Shown here piece after piece: positions 41,024 to 50,185 of a stretch of 64,000 nucleotides of DNA. The notes below the pieces were generated by a model. It made no database searches. It saw only the letters and a program-made list of their open reading frames with translations, and had not been told where the DNA came from. A program made the position numbers and the translations under genes. Source of the DNA: Aquisalimonas sp007126095 (lineage in GTDB: Bacteria > Pseudomonadota > Gammaproteobacteria > Nitrococcales > Aquisalimonadaceae). Position 1 is the first letter of the stretch. Every line of letters starts with the position of its first letter. Where the stretch lies: the NCBI RefSeq assembly GCF_048323695.1, contig NZ_JBLWFT010000001.1, positions 992,001 through 1,056,000 of the forward strand, written 5' to 3'.

Positions 41024-42403
41024 ATGAACGCATCCACCTCCACCAGCAGCACCGCCGACCGCGCCGTCATTACCGTCTCCCGGCTCAACAGGGAAGTGCG
41101 GGAGCTGCTGGAACAGGGTATGCCGCCCGTCTGGGTCGAAGGCGAACTCTCCAATCTCGCCCGCCCCGCGTCCGGCCACATGTACTTCAGCCTCAAGGAC
41201 GACCGCGCGCAGATCCGCTGCGCCATGTTCCGCTCCCGCAACCAGCTGGTGCGCTTCCGCCCCGAAAACGGCCAGCAGGTCCTCGTGCGTGGCCGCATCG
41301 GCCTCTACGAGCCGCGCGGCGACTACCAGCTCATTGTCGAAAGCATGGAGGAGGCCGGCGATGGCGCGCTGCGGCGGCAGTTCGAGGAACTGCGCCGGAA
41401 ACTCGAAGCCGAGGGGCTGTTCGCGGCTGACCGCAAGCGTGCGCTGCCCGCCCTGCCCCGGCGGATCGGGGTCATCACCTCTCCCAGCGGCGCCGCAGTC
41501 CGCGACGTGCTGCAGGTGCTGCAACGCCGCTTCCCTGCCATCCCGGTGCTGATCTACCCGGTACCCGTTCAGGGAAAGGACGCCGCCCTGGGGATCCGCA
41601 ACATGCTCACCCACGCCGTCGAGCGTGCCGAGGTGGACGTCCTTCTGCTCACCCGCGGTGGCGGCTCCCTTGAGGATCTGTGGCCGTTCAACGATGAAGC
41701 CTTGGCACGCGCCATCGCCGAATGCCCGCTACCCATCGTCAGCGCCGTGGGCCACGAGGTGGATGTGACCATCGCGGATCTGGTTGCGGACCAGCGCGCA
41801 CCCACGCCGTCCGCCGCGGCGGAGTTGCTGAGCCCGGATGGTGCGGCCTGGCTGCGCCGTTTCGAGGCTGCGGCCGAACGGCTGCAGTTCGTCCAGGAGC
41901 GCCGTCAGCAGCAGGAAGCACAGCGGCTGGACAACCTGCTCAAACGCCTGCAGCAACAGCACCTCGGGCGACGGCTGCGCGACCACGCGCGGCGCCTGGA
42001 TGAACTCCGTGCGCGCCTCGGTCAGGCCTGGCGCACCGGGCAACGCCTGCGCACCACCGCACTGGAACAGGCCCACAGCCGGCTGAGTGCGGCCAGCCCG
42101 GACCGCGGCGTGGCCCGGTTGCGGGAACGGACCGGCAACCTGGAGCGACGCCTCCACGCCGCGCAGCACCAGCACCTGGAGCGGTCCAGAGACCGCCTGG
42201 GCGCACTGGCACGAACCCTGGAGACGGTCAGCCCGCTGGCAACGGTGAGCCGCGGTTACGCAATCGTTCAACGGCCTGACGACGGTGCAGTCATCCGCAA
42301 TGCCGCGGATCTGCACCCGGGCGACCCATTCACCGCCCGCCTGGCCCACGGGCGAATCCATGGCCGCGTGGAGCGGGTGAACGACGAGGAGAGCTTCACA
42401 TGA
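41024..42403 (+). CDS. xseA: Exodeoxyribonuclease VII large subunit
   Basis: 459 residues from the ATG at 41024; no strong ribosome-binding site marks it, and an ATG at 40988 is possible. The OB-fold (about 15-110) has VWVEGELSNLARPASGHMYFSLKD. The catalytic domain has ITSPSGAAVRDVLQVL near 150-165, RGGGSLEDLWPFNDE near 211-225 and GHEVDVTIADLVAD near 243-256. A long coiled coil follows (about 290-400). With XseB it degrades single-stranded DNA. xseB is not in the window. Its stop overlaps the M23 gene start. Confidence 0.93.
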   Translation: MNASTSTSSTADRAVITVSRLNREVRELLEQGMPPVWVEGELSNLARPASGHMYFSLKDDRAQIRCAMFRSRNQLVRFRPENGQQVLVRGRIGLYEPRGDYQLIVESMEEAGDGALRRQFEELRRKLEAEGLFAADRKRALPALPRRIGVITSPSGAAVRDVLQVLQRRFPAIPVLIYPVPVQGKDAALGIRNMLTHAVERAEVDVLLLTRGGGSLEDLWPFNDEALARAIAECPLPIVSAVGHEVDVTIADLVADQRAPTPSAAAELLSPDGAAWLRRFEAAAERLQFVQERRQQQEAQRLDNLLKRLQQQHLGRRLRDHARRLDELRARLGQAWRTGQRLRTTALEQAHSRLSAASPDRGVARLRERTGNLERRLHAAQHQHLERSRDRLGALARTLETVSPLATVSRGYAIVQRPDDGAVIRNAADLHPGDPFTARLAHGRIHGRVERVNDEESFT

Positions 42404-43242
42404 TACGCACCGCCACGACGCTGACGCTCATGCTTGCCAGCACGCTGGCCATGGCGGCGCTGCCAGATCACCGCCCGGTGCCGGGCGGCGTGGCTGTCGT
42501 AGACCTCGGGAAGGCGGACGGAACACGCCCCGATGCCACCTTCCGGGATCGTTCCGTGCTCGTCAGACAGCATGACGGGCACTGGAAAGCGGTGGTGGGA
42601 ATCGGACTGGATGCGAGCCCGGGCGAGGCCGGAGTCGAGGCCGGTGACGACACCTTTGGTTTTACCATCAGCGATCGCGACTACGCCGAGCAGCGTATCA
42701 CCCTGGATGACGACGAACAGGTTTCACCCGGCGAAGACACGCTCCGGCGGATTCGACGGGAACATGAGGAAATCCACGCCGCACGGGACACGTTCAGCGC
42801 ACGGGAGCCCGAAACCCTGTCCCTCGTGCTGCCGGTGGAAGGCCGGTTTTCCAGCCCGTTCGGCCTGCGCCGCTACTTCAACGATCAGCCCCGCAACCCC
42901 CACAGTGGCCTGGACATCGCCAACGACACCGGCACCCCAATTGCCGCCCCGGCCGAGGGCAAAGTAATCGAAACCGGGGACTACTTCTTCAATGGCAAGA
43001 CCGTATTCCTGGACCATGGCAACGGGTTCGTCACCATGTACTGCCACCTGGACGAGATCCACGTGCAGACGGGCGACCGGATCACCAAGGGGGACACGAT
43101 GGGGACGGTCGGCGCCACCGGGCGCGTCACCGGCCCTCATCTGCACTGGACCGTCTACCTGAACGGTCAGGCCGTGGATCCGCTGCTGTTCGTCGACGGC
43201 GAAGACGAGTCCTACAACGAGGCCGGCGGGCAAGGCGGCTGA
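42400..43242 (+). CDS. M23-family metallopeptidase (LytM domain)
   Basis: 280 residues with a signal peptide (1-19, ending AMA). An N-terminal Ig-like region (about 25-110) precedes the LytM domain (about 145-265). Zinc ligands are visible in HSGLDIAND (His, Asp) and GPHLHW (His), with the catalytic His in MYCHLD. It would be a periplasmic peptidoglycan endopeptidase cutting cross-links. The ATG overlaps the xseA stop, so they are coupled. Confidence 0.9.
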   Translation: MIRTATTLTLMLASTLAMAALPDHRPVPGGVAVVDLGKADGTRPDATFRDRSVLVRQHDGHWKAVVGIGLDASPGEAGVEAGDDTFGFTISDRDYAEQRITLDDDEQVSPGEDTLRRIRREHEEIHAARDTFSAREPETLSLVLPVEGRFSSPFGLRRYFNDQPRNPHSGLDIANDTGTPIAAPAEGKVIETGDYFFNGKTVFLDHGNGFVTMYCHLDEIHVQTGDRITKGDTMGTVGATGRVTGPHLHWTVYLNGQAVDPLLFVDGEDESYNEAGGQGG

Positions 43243-43271
43243 CGCCGCCCGCCCCGCGCGGCGCGTTCCCG

Positions 43272-44234
43272 TCAGCTCAGACGTTCCCGGCCGTGGGGTG
43301 CATCCAGATCCACCTCCGGCGCCCGGGCGACAATCCCTGTTGGATTGATGAACGCGTGGCTGCGGTAGTAATGCTGCCGTATGTGGTCCATGTCCGTGGT
43401 CTCCCGGAAGGCCGGACGCTGGTAGAGATCGCGCAGGTAATTGAGCAAATTGGAGTAATCCATGATCCGCCGCTGTGAACACTTGAAGTGCACACTGTAG
43501 ACCGGATCGAACCGCACCAGCGTCGTGTAGAGCGCGATATCCGCCTCGGTGATACGGTCCCCGCACAGGAACCGCTGACCACCAAGCACCTCATCCCAGT
43601 GATCCAGTGCTCCGTAAAGCGCCTCGGCCGCCTCCTCGTAGGCATCCTGTGACTGGGCGAAACCGCACTTGTAGACACCGTTGTTGACCGGCTCGTAAAT
43701 GGCATCGATGGTCTCATCCACCGTCGCAATCCGGTCCGCCGGGGCATAGTCGGTCGTGTCGGCCGCGACCGACTGCCAGCGATGATCGAGCATGCGCAGC
43801 AGTTCCCGTGACTCGTTGTTCACGATGGTCTGCTCCTGCGTATCCCACAGCAGCGGCACGGTCACTCGCCCGGTAAACCGGGCATCCGCGGCCTGATAGA
43901 CCTCCCGCAGGAAGCGCGCCCCGTGCACGGGGTCCGATGTGCTCCCGTGGTAATCACGGAACTCCCAGCCGTCGTCGAGCATCAGCGGATGTACCACCGA
44001 TACGGGAATCGCCTGATCCAGCCCCTTGAGCCGCCGCATGATGAGGGTCCGGTGCGCCCACGGGCACGCATAGGACACGTACAGATGATACCGGCCCGCC
44101 TCGGGCCGGAAACGGGCCCCGGGCTCGTCTGCAATCCAGTCGCGGAACGCGGACTCCTGTCGGACGAACCGGCCCTTGTTGTCGGGCTCATAGCCCTGGG
44201 TATACCAGACGCCTTCAATCAGTCGACCACCCAT
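43272..44234 (-). CDS. Glutathionyl-hydroquinone reductase (Xi-class GST)
   Basis: 320 residues; the ATG at 44234 follows GGGAG. The Xi-class catalytic Cys is in YVSYACPWAHRT near 53-64. Also typical are FVRQESAFRDWI near 23-34, TVPLLWDTQEQTIVNNES and the C-terminal YEPVNNGVYKCGFA and HIRQHYYRSH. It reduces glutathionyl-hydroquinones with GSH. It matches the YqjG/PcpF/ECM4 family length. Convergent with the M23 gene. Confidence 0.92.
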   Translation of the reverse strand: MGGRLIEGVWYTQGYEPDNKGRFVRQESAFRDWIADEPGARFRPEAGRYHLYVSYACPWAHRTLIMRRLKGLDQAIPVSVVHPLMLDDGWEFRDYHGSTSDPVHGARFLREVYQAADARFTGRVTVPLLWDTQEQTIVNNESRELLRMLDHRWQSVAADTTDYAPADRIATVDETIDAIYEPVNNGVYKCGFAQSQDAYEEAAEALYGALDHWDEVLGGQRFLCGDRITEADIALYTTLVRFDPVYSVHFKCSQRRIMDYSNLLNYLRDLYQRPAFRETTDMDHIRQHYYRSHAFINPTGIVARAPEVDLDAPHGRERLS

Positions 44235-44335
44235 CACACTCTCCCGGTGTCCAGCACCATCGTTGCGTTACGCCAATAAAGTCCTTTATAGGATAGTCCT
44301 GCTTCGTACTTTTTCAAGAGCCGCGTTCCCCGGAT

Positions 44336-44370
44336 ACAAAAAAACCCGGGTGGACGCATCCACCCGGGTT
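44336..44370 (-). terminator. Strong intrinsic terminator of the Q/E-rich protein gene
   Basis: AACCCGGGTGGA pairs with its perfect complement (44343-44354 with 44359-44370) around four bases, followed on the minus strand by seven or more T. It lies 25 bases past the stop. Confidence 0.85.
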
Positions 44371-44394
44371 CGTCAGTGCATAGAGCTGGTGGTG

Positions 44395-44970
44395 TTACTG
44401 CGGGGCCATCTGGCCGCCGCCCTCCTGACCACCCATGCCGCCCTGCATCTCCTGCTGGATCTGCTGGAACTCTTCGATCAGGTCATCCGTTTCAGGGTCC
44501 TCAGCACGCATCGCTTCCATCAGGTCATCCTGGAAGGCCTGCTGTGCTTCGACGACTTCGTCGTCTTGCATGGCAACCTGCTGCGCCTCCTGGAGGTCCT
44601 GCTGAGCTTCCTGAGCTTCCTGCAGCATCTGCTGGCGCTCTTCGTCGGACAGGCTTTCGTCCTGCATACCGGCCTGCACCGATTCAAGCGTCTCCATGCT
44701 GGCATCCGGGTCGTAACCCGCTTCTTCCATCTTGCGGATCACCAGTTCTTCAAGCTCCTCGCGTTGCTGCTCCAGGCCCGGGTTGTTCTCGAGGGCCGCT
44801 TCCTGAACCTCGGCAAGACGCTGCTGGATCTGCTGAAGCTCCATCTGCGGGCCACCTTCCTCGCCCTGAGGCTGCTGCTCCATCTGGGCCACCGCGCTAC
44901 CAGCGAACAACATCGCTGCTGCCACGACAAGCGCCCGCAGCGCTCCAGTACCGATCATCTGCATTTGCAT
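44395..44970 (-). CDS. Gln/Glu-rich periplasmic helical protein, unrecognised
   Basis: 191 residues; the ATG at 44970 follows AGGAGAAGG. Signal peptide about 1-27 (ending AVA). The mature part is almost all Gln, Glu, Asp, Met and Ala in heptad-like helices (QQREELEELVIRKMEEAG; SLSDEERQQMLQEAQEAQ), ending in a Gly-rich tail (GGMGGQEGGGQ). I do not recognise a family; it could be a periplasmic chaperone-like or scaffold protein. It has its own strong terminator. Confidence 0.6.
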   Translation of the reverse strand: MQMQMIGTGALRALVVAAAMLFAGSAVAQMEQQPQGEEGGPQMELQQIQQRLAEVQEAALENNPGLEQQREELEELVIRKMEEAGYDPDASMETLESVQAGMQDESLSDEERQQMLQEAQEAQQDLQEAQQVAMQDDEVVEAQQAFQDDLMEAMRAEDPETDDLIEEFQQIQQEMQGGMGGQEGGGQMAPQ

Positions 44971-45322
44971 AGTCAGGCCTTCTCCTGTTAGCGGCCTATG
45001 TGGCCGTTTTTGCGTCAAGTGTGAAAGCTTAGCAGCCGATTCACGTGTCGTGTCAAACCAACACCACGCCCCACGTGTCGACTTGCCCGCTCTGACGGCA
45101 TGGAAACGCACAGGTTCCGTAAGATTTACAGAATTTCAGACAAACGGGACGGCAATCCGCCCCCGACTTGCCCGGCTCACCGTCACGCGGGTACTGTACT
45201 GCTCTTCCGCAACCCAGCCGTCTGCACCGGCCATGGCCTCGCACCAGCCCGACGTCCGTTGCCTGGGCACCCGCTCACGCCGGCGCAGGATCAACGATAC
45301 GCTCCGGGGACGTTACACACCC
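44971..45322. other. Divergent intergenic region
   Basis: 352 bases between the Q/E-rich protein gene and the yadG-like gene. It must contain promoters for both. Two CACGTGTCG copies occur (about 45041-45049 and 45073-45081); their meaning is unclear. No coding potential was seen; in-frame extensions of yadG here lack a ribosome-binding site. Confidence 0.4.
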
Positions 45323-46294
45323 ATGAAAGCACTCTCCCTTCAGGGCCTGAGCAAGACCTATAAAGGCGGAACGACCGCGCTGAGCGACGTCAGCCTCGAC
45401 GTGGAACAGGGCGCCTTCTTTGGCCTGCTCGGCCCCAATGGCGCCGGCAAGTCGACCATGATCGGCATTATCAGCTCCCTGGTCACCATGTCTTCGGGCA
45501 GTGTCGAGATCTTCGGCTTCGACCTGAACCGGCAGCCATGGGAAGCGAAAACGCGGCTCGGACTGGTTCCGCAGGAGTTCAACTTCAACGGCTTCGAGAC
45601 GGTCGAGCAGATCGTGCTCAATCAGGCAGGTTACTACGGGATCCGGCGATCCGAGGCGCGCACACGCGCGGAAAAATATCTGCGGCAACTGGGCCTGTGG
45701 GACAAACGCGGCGATGCGTCGCGCACACTGTCCGGCGGCATGAAGCGCCGCCTCATGATCGCCCGGGCACTGGTTCATGAGCCGCCGCTGCTGATCCTCG
45801 ACGAACCAACGGCCGGGGTGGACATCGAACTGCGGCGGTCCATGTGGGAGTTCCTGCGCGAGATCAATGAACGCGGGACCACCATTATCCTCACCACCCA
45901 CTACCTCGAAGAGGCGGAGACCCTCTGCCGCAGGATTGCCATTATCGACGAAGGGCGCATCATCGAGCACACCAGCACCCAGGCCCTGCTGAACCGGCTC
46001 AAGACGCACGCCTTCATCCTGGACGTGAAAGGGCCACTGCAGGAGGCGACCCGGATACCGGGATACGCCGTACAGCAACTGGACGAGGCGCGACTGGAGG
46101 TGGAAGTCCATGAGGATCAGTCGCTCACGGACCTGTTCGCCGCACTGGGCAGCCGCGGCGTTTCCGTCATGAGCATGCGCAACAAGTCCAACCGCCTGGA
46201 AGAGCTCTTCCTGCGCCTTCTTCAAGACAACGGCAGCACCAGTGACGCGGACGAGCGTGGCCAGCCCGAAGCCTCCGCCGCCGAGAACGCCTGA
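45323..46294 (+). CDS. yadG: ABC-2 type exporter ATP-binding protein (YadG-like)
   Basis: 323 residues from the ATG at 45323; the upstream frame extension is not supported. Walker A GPNGAGKST near 38-46, Q-loop VPQEFNFNG near 82-90, signature LSGGMKRR near 138-145, Walker B LLILDEP near 158-164 and H-loop TTHYLEE near 192-198. The C-terminal about 100 residues are an added regulatory region. It pairs with the permease gene 22 bases downstream. Cargo unknown. Confidence 0.88.
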   Translation: MKALSLQGLSKTYKGGTTALSDVSLDVEQGAFFGLLGPNGAGKSTMIGIISSLVTMSSGSVEIFGFDLNRQPWEAKTRLGLVPQEFNFNGFETVEQIVLNQAGYYGIRRSEARTRAEKYLRQLGLWDKRGDASRTLSGGMKRRLMIARALVHEPPLLILDEPTAGVDIELRRSMWEFLREINERGTTIILTTHYLEEAETLCRRIAIIDEGRIIEHTSTQALLNRLKTHAFILDVKGPLQEATRIPGYAVQQLDEARLEVEVHEDQSLTDLFAALGSRGVSVMSMRNKSNRLEELFLRLLQDNGSTSDADERGQPEASAAENA

Positions 46295-46316
46295 TTGCCG
46301 CGTAACGGAGAACCGT

Positions 46317-47090
46317 ATGTACTGGAAGCAGTCCCTGATCGCCCTGCAGACCATTGCCCACAAGGAGGCCAACCGGTATCTGCGCATCTGGATGCAGACG
46401 CTGCTGCCACCGGCGATCACCATGACGCTCTACTTCGTGATCTTCGGCAATCTGATCGGCCCGCGAATCGGGCCGATGGATGGCTACACGTACATGGATT
46501 TCATCGTGCCCGGGATCATCATGATTGCGGTGATCACGAACTCCTACTCGAATGTGGTGTCCTCGTTTTTCGGCGCCAAGTTCCAGAAGCACATCGAGGA
46601 ACTGATGGTGTCACCGACGCCGAACATCATAATACTCGCCGGCTATATCTCCGGCGGCGTGGGACGCGGGCTGCTCACGGGCCTGATCGTCACCATCGTC
46701 GCCAGCTTCTTCACCACCTTGCAGATTCACAATATTGCCGTACTCATCTCGGTGGTGTTTCTCACGTCGGTGCTGTTCTCCCTCGGCGGCTTCGTCAACG
46801 CCATATTCGCCAAGAAATTCGACGACATCTCCATCGTCCCCACATTCATACTCACCCCCCTGACCTATCTCGGTGGCGTGTTCTACTCCATCTCGCTCCT
46901 GCCCGATGTCTGGCAGGGCGTATCGCTCCTGAACCCGGTTCTCTACATGGTCAATGCGTTTCGCTACGGTTTTCTCGGCGCATCGGACATTGACATCCGT
47001 GTGGCCTACGGGATCATCGGCCTATTCATTGTGGTGCTGGGAACGCTCAGCCTGATGCTGCTGAAACGGGGAGTCGGGTTGCGGGGGTAA
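46317..47090 (+). CDS. yadH: ABC-2 type permease (YadH-like)
   Basis: 257 residues; the ATG at 46317 follows CGGAG. Six transmembrane segments. The ABC-2 signature region reads YMDFIVPGIIMIAVITNSY near 57-75 and LTPLTYLGGVFYSISLLP near 180-197. It forms the membrane part of the exporter encoded with the preceding ATPase gene. Followed by a hairpin that ends the convergent H-NS-like gene. Confidence 0.88.
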   Translation: MYWKQSLIALQTIAHKEANRYLRIWMQTLLPPAITMTLYFVIFGNLIGPRIGPMDGYTYMDFIVPGIIMIAVITNSYSNVVSSFFGAKFQKHIEELMVSPTPNIIILAGYISGGVGRGLLTGLIVTIVASFFTTLQIHNIAVLISVVFLTSVLFSLGGFVNAIFAKKFDDISIVPTFILTPLTYLGGVFYSISLLPDVWQGVSLLNPVLYMVNAFRYGFLGASDIDIRVAYGIIGLFIVVLGTLSLMLLKRGVGLRG

Positions 47091-47105
47091 TACTGTCGCG
47101 CGCAC

Positions 47106-47132
47106 AAAAAACCCGGGCGGTGCGCCCGGGTT
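47106..47132 (-). terminator. Terminator of the H-NS-like gene
   Basis: AACCCGGGCG pairs with CGCCCGGGTT around GTG (47110-47132), with a T-run on the minus strand (47106-47111). It also lies 20 bases past the yadH stop and may act both ways. Confidence 0.75.
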
Positions 47133-47159
47133 CCGGTTACTGCCCGTGGGCCGCGCGTC

Positions 47160-47477
47160 TCAGTCGTCGACGCGCAGATCATCCAGGGATTTCCCCCGGG
47201 CTTCCCAGTCCTTGATCCAGGCTGGCTTACGGCCGCGACCGGACCATCCCTTGGAGGGATCCTCCGGGTGACGGAAACGTACCGACGCGTTCGTCTTGCC
47301 GGCTTTTGGGCCGCCACCGGGGACCAGATCGGTCACGGCCAGGCCATACTTTTCAGCGACCTGTTTGAGTTCTTTCTGGGCTTCTCTGACATCCTGCTTA
47401 CGGCGCTTTCTAAGCTCCCTGTCGATGTCTTTCTTTAACTGGTTGAGTTCCTGCGACGTATACTTGGCAAGATCCAT
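47160..47477 (-). CDS. H-NS histone-family nucleoid-associated protein
   Basis: 105 residues; the ATG at 47477 is five bases after AAGGAG. The N-terminal half is a charged coiled coil for oligomerisation (about 8-50). The C-terminal domain contains the H-NS type DNA hook, SKGWSGRGRKPAWIKDW near 76-92. It would bind AT-rich DNA and silence genes. Its own upstream region is one of the most AT-rich in the window, so autoregulation is plausible. Confidence 0.85.
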   Translation of the reverse strand: MDLAKYTSQELNQLKKDIDRELRKRRKQDVREAQKELKQVAEKYGLAVTDLVPGGGPKAGKTNASVRFRHPEDPSKGWSGRGRKPAWIKDWEARGKSLDDLRVDD

Positions 47478-47521
47478 CCTCACTCCTTTCCGGGCTCGAC
47501 CCCACTGCGATTGACGATAGA

Positions 47522-47550
47522 AAGATAGTTGAAATGAAAACGCAGTGCAA
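47522..47550 (-). promoter_or_regulatory. Sigma-70 promoter of the H-NS-like gene
   Basis: On the minus strand TTGCAC (47545-47550) and TATCTT (47522-47527) are separated by 17 bases. The start would be near 47515, about 38 bases before the ATG. Confidence 0.6.
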
Positions 47551-47741
47551 TACCGCTCCTGTTCAAAACGGGCTAATTAAAGGGCATGAGGAAATACGGA
47601 AAACCAACCTTTCGTTAAGGAAAAACTGAACAACTCCTCAAGGATTGTTCATTCGTTGCCAAATCCCGACAGCCATCGGGACGGAAAGCATCTGTTCAGG
47701 TATAGTAACGCCCCTTTTCAATTGATCGCTGGAGGCTCCCC

Positions 47742-48977
47742 ATGCAGAACCAGGTCGCTTCCGTGCCCGCCGTGCTGACGGTCGAGCTTGATCTGGATGT
47801 TGTCGCTCAGGGCCAGCAGCCGCCCGAACCCCTGTCATCCAGTGCTGCCGATGCGCTCTGCTGGGCAATTGCCGACGATCTCCAGCGTATCCTCGGCCCC
47901 CTGAACGAATATGGTTTCGTCGTCCTTGGCGGCCTGTATGATCTCACCGAGATTCTGCGTCCCGGACTGCCCATGGTGGAGATCCTCTCGGAGTTGTATC
48001 GACGCAGCCTTCCCGACACGCGCTTTCAACCGCAGGTCATGGCGATCGGCGCCGAAGGTGACGCGTTCCCCATTGCTGAAATCGCTCCACGCCGTCGCCC
48101 GGGCTCCGGGCCTCTACTGGCGATTCCGTTTCTTTTTCTCGGGGAACCGGAAAACATGGACACCCTGGGCACGAAACTCGAGAAGCAACTCCTCGAGAAG
48201 GGCCGGGCCTCATTGAAAACAGGCCAGCTCATTCAGGACAGTTTCGGCATCAAGGCCCTCAACCTTTCTTTCGCAACATTCAATGATCTTTGCGCCCTGA
48301 TGAAGATCCAGCTCGAGCACGCGGAATTCGGTCCACTGTGGACCTTGCTTGAAGCCGCTCTGTTCACCAACCAGCCGCCTGCAAGGGTGGCGCTGCCGGA
48401 GGGCAACCTCCTGCTGGTCGATGGCGCCCAGGGGTTCGCACGATTCCTGACATTCAGTCAGTGGGCCGCCGAACATCCCGATGCCGCCGATCCGGCTACG
48501 GAGTACGGTCGCTTTCAGCAGATTCAACGGCAGTACACGGCAGGGCTTGCCGCTCATGGTCTCAGTGTCCAGGTCGTGGAAGACACGGCTGACCTGCGGG
48601 ATGAGAGCATGGACAAGGCATTGTCGGCGGCACGCATGGGCGCCATGCCCGCCGAGACACTGGAGGTGAACGAAGTGGTCACCGACCGTGGCGAATGGAA
48701 CGACGTCGCCGGCATCAGCCTCACGGAACACAGCCGCCCGGGCCTGGGCCCGGTGGCCTACACGGTGCTGGTTCGATCAGGAGACGACCGGGTCATCCAT
48801 TACGCCAACCACTACCCGCTCGCCCCCGAAGGCATTCACCACATCCGCTCCCAGTGGCAGACCACGGCCGAGCGGTACGGACTTGAGCTCGAATTCCTGC
48901 AGCCGGGAGACATTCTTCACAACGCCAGCGGCGATCAATTGCTTCCCTGGCCGGAAGCCATGGGCACCAAACACTGA
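47742..48977 (+). CDS. Conserved-looking protein of unknown function
   Basis: 411 residues; the ATG at 47742 follows TGGAGG. A TATAGT about 40 bases upstream (47701-47706) may be its -10. I do not recognise a family. No signal peptide or transmembrane helix. It has two parts: 1-235, rich in Leu and acidic residues (LEKQLLEKGRASLKTGQLIQDSFG), and 240-411, with alternating strands and DRVIHYANHYPLAPEGIHHI. Codon use and GC look like the neighbours. The MFS gene follows after 26 bases and may be cotranscribed. Confidence 0.6.
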   Translation: MQNQVASVPAVLTVELDLDVVAQGQQPPEPLSSSAADALCWAIADDLQRILGPLNEYGFVVLGGLYDLTEILRPGLPMVEILSELYRRSLPDTRFQPQVMAIGAEGDAFPIAEIAPRRRPGSGPLLAIPFLFLGEPENMDTLGTKLEKQLLEKGRASLKTGQLIQDSFGIKALNLSFATFNDLCALMKIQLEHAEFGPLWTLLEAALFTNQPPARVALPEGNLLLVDGAQGFARFLTFSQWAAEHPDAADPATEYGRFQQIQRQYTAGLAAHGLSVQVVEDTADLRDESMDKALSAARMGAMPAETLEVNEVVTDRGEWNDVAGISLTEHSRPGLGPVAYTVLVRSGDDRVIHYANHYPLAPEGIHHIRSQWQTTAERYGLELEFLQPGDILHNASGDQLLPWPEAMGTKH

Positions 48978-49003
48978 CCCAAAGGGGAGCGAGAGAGTCC
49001 GGT

Positions 49004-50185
49004 ATGGCTGAACGCGTCCGTCGGGCACTTCTTGCCGTCATCGTGGCGGGCGTCTGCCTGGATACGCTGGTGTACGGGCTAGTGATTCCCATGCTCCCGC
49101 AGCTCGGAGGCGAGCTGGGTTTCGGCCAGATTGGCGCTGGCGTGCTCCTGGGCAGCTACGCCTTCGGCCTCTGCGTCGCGACACCACTAATCGGCCTGGG
49201 CATCCGCCGCTGGGGCTATCGTATACCCCTGATCGGCGGCATCGCCGGCCTCGCCGCCGTAACCCTGCTGTTCGTAATCGCCGACAGTTTCACAGCGATG
49301 ATCGTGGCCCGCACGCTCCAGGGGGCCACATCCGGCGCCACATGGACTGCGGGCCTTGCGGTCATTGCCAACCACTGGCCGGCGCACGAGCGGGGTCGCA
49401 CCATGGGAATGGTCATGACCGGTTTTGCGGTTGGCCTGATGGCGGGCCCCCCTCTGGGCGGGTTTGTCAGCGACTTGCTCGGCATCACCGCGGCGTTTCT
49501 GGCACCGGCCGCGGTGGCACTGATTCTTACGGGTGTCGCCGGGTTCGTTCTGCTGCGTCTGCCGGAGGGAGAACACAGCCAGCCTGCCGGACCGCTGGGA
49601 CGCATCCTGACCGACCCGGGGATTCTGGGCCTGGCCGTTGTTGTCGCCGCAGTGGCCGCCATCATGGGGCTGCTGGAGCCCACCCTGCCGCTGTTCCTGG
49701 AAAGCCGGTTCAACAGCAGCGCCGGCGCCATCGGCGTGCTGTTCGGGCTGATCGCCGTCGCGTTCGGGTTGGGGTCACCATTGGCAGGGTACAGCGGCGA
49801 CCGCTGGGGTCCGGTTGCAACCATCCGTCGCGGCGCAGCCCCGCTCGTTCTGCTGCTACCGCTGTTTGCCCTGGCACCAGGCGCATGGTGGACAGCGCCT
49901 CTATTCGCCGCCACGGGGCTGTGCTGCGCCCTCGCACTCGGACCCGCGCTGCCGGGGCTGGCCGCAAGAATCGACCAGCACGATGGGCAGTCCTACGGGA
50001 TCGTCTACGCGCTGTTCAATCTGGCGTTTGCCGTTGGCCTGCTGCTCGGCCCGGTGGTTGGTGCATTACTTGCGGAGGCTGTCGGGCTGTTGCCGACCCT
50101 GCTCCTCACGGCCATCGCCATTGGAGCCTGCCTGCCCACCCTCCGGCGCCTGACCTGGATAGACGGAGCACAGGTCAGGGATTGA
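49004..50185 (+). CDS. Major facilitator superfamily transporter
   Basis: 393 residues with 12 hydrophobic segments. The first cytoplasmic loop has GLGIRRWGYRIPLIGG near 64-79 (motif A type). Motif C-like GFAVGLMAGPPLGGF near 143-157 suggests a drug:H+ antiporter. LDTLVYGLVIPMLPQL near 19-34 is typical of this group. Substrate unknown. The end overlaps pdxH by 11 bases, convergent. Confidence 0.85.
   Translation: MAERVRRALLAVIVAGVCLDTLVYGLVIPMLPQLGGELGFGQIGAGVLLGSYAFGLCVATPLIGLGIRRWGYRIPLIGGIAGLAAVTLLFVIADSFTAMIVARTLQGATSGATWTAGLAVIANHWPAHERGRTMGMVMTGFAVGLMAGPPLGGFVSDLLGITAAFLAPAAVALILTGVAGFVLLRLPEGEHSQPAGPLGRILTDPGILGLAVVVAAVAAIMGLLEPTLPLFLESRFNSSAGAIGVLFGLIAVAFGLGSPLAGYSGDRWGPVATIRRGAAPLVLLLPLFALAPGAWWTAPLFAATGLCCALALGPALPGLAARIDQHDGQSYGIVYALFNLAFAVGLLLGPVVGALLAEAVGLLPTLLLTAIAIGACLPTLRRLTWIDGAQVRD

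Noticed and set aside
40886..41614. N-terminal extension of guaB
   Set aside because: The extra 243 codons are antisense to xseA and lie upstream of a TATAAT promoter. GuaB from 40885 has normal length.
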